Shown here piece after piece: positions 63,657 through 64,000 of a stretch of DNA of 64,000 nt. Numbering within the stretch: the first letter of the stretch is position 1; every line of letters starts with the position of its first letter. Under the pieces are notes generated by a model. The model saw nothing but the letters and a program-made list of their open reading frames with translations, ran no database searches and was not told the origin of the DNA. The position numbers and the translations under genes were made by a program. The stretch is from Membranipora membranacea. Taxonomy: Eukaryota; Bryozoa; Gymnolaemata; Cheilostomatida; Membraniporidae. The stretch lies in the NCBI GenBank assembly GCA_914767715.1, contig OU612068.1, positions 10,232,001 through 10,296,000 of the forward strand, read 5' to 3'.

Positions 63657-64000
63657 CCTCGAACTTACTGGAACTGTCATAATGTTCAGTATTCAATACA
63701 TTGTTAACAAATCAACCATGTTTAGCACAAAATATCAATTAGCCATTTTACAGTTATTTAGTGTTATTAAGAAAAGCTTCAGCAATTGATATGAATATAT
63801 ATCAGTGGCTGCAGCTTTTCATGGAAATGCATATTTAGCCAATGATACGTAGTATTAACAAGGTGCATATAATTGGTGGGATAAGTACTGTGTTACATCT
63901 TTTATCTCACACAGCAAGTCCACCTCATCTATAATATGCTGCCTCTCATTTCTGTACTGCATTGAGATAGTTAGATGTGATAGTTTAATTGAAGGATGGA
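63657..64000. other. Window end, nothing recognised
   Basis: AT-rich sequence without a supported frame or repeat. Confidence 0.4.

Overview
The window is nuclear DNA from an invertebrate animal. It is AT-rich, the genes carry many GT-AG introns, two genes belong to animal transmembrane families (TMEM218 and TMEM121), and it holds LINEs, tRNA-derived SINEs, hAT-like and Mutator-like DNA transposons, foldback elements and microsatellites. Nothing bacterial is present. I cannot fix the phylum; a marine invertebrate is only a guess. Gene models were assembled by hand from open frames and splice sites, and each confident model keeps its reading frame across every exon.

Layout. 1-2.3 kb: decayed LINE. 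2.9-4.5 kb: TMEM218 homologue, 3 exons. 5.2-11.0 kb: secreted GH18 chitinase with a C-terminal chitin-binding domain, 10 exons. 12.0-15.3 kb: a duplicated signal-peptide/Cys-rich first exon, then exons for a membrane segment and a tyrosine-rich tail with an ITAM-like motif. 17.5-22.3 kb: TMEM121-like multipass protein, 6 exons. 23.0-37.0 kb: a 24-exon gene for a predicted 1217-residue single-pass receptor: about ten FN3-like beta-sandwich modules, one CCP/sushi module, a membrane segment and a short basic tail. Its introns have collected foldback elements and SINE pieces.

37-53.9 kb is gene-poor: a non-autonomous hAT element with an 8-bp target duplication, an (AGCC)n array, a frameshifted NHL-repeat exon, a head-to-head pair of SINEs, a small highly basic secreted peptide gene on the minus strand, and a second LINE. 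53.98-62.59 kb is one large Mutator-like element (MULE). Its terminal inverted repeats are about 0.95 kb long and built from seven minisatellite units per arm; it is flanked by CAACACAC and carries a decayed MULE transposase. A 2.1-kb element sits in its left arm at TTAA. Just to the right, at 62.8 kb, lies a second signal exon closely similar to that of the basic peptide gene.

Functionally the genes are unrelated neighbours: a ciliary transition-zone protein, a chitin-degrading enzyme, two candidate cell-surface receptors, a multipass membrane protein and possible secreted defence peptides. The least familiar items are the FN3/CCP receptor with its exon-phase code, the ITAM-like receptor with tandem first exons, the basic-peptide pair and the minisatellite-armed MULE.
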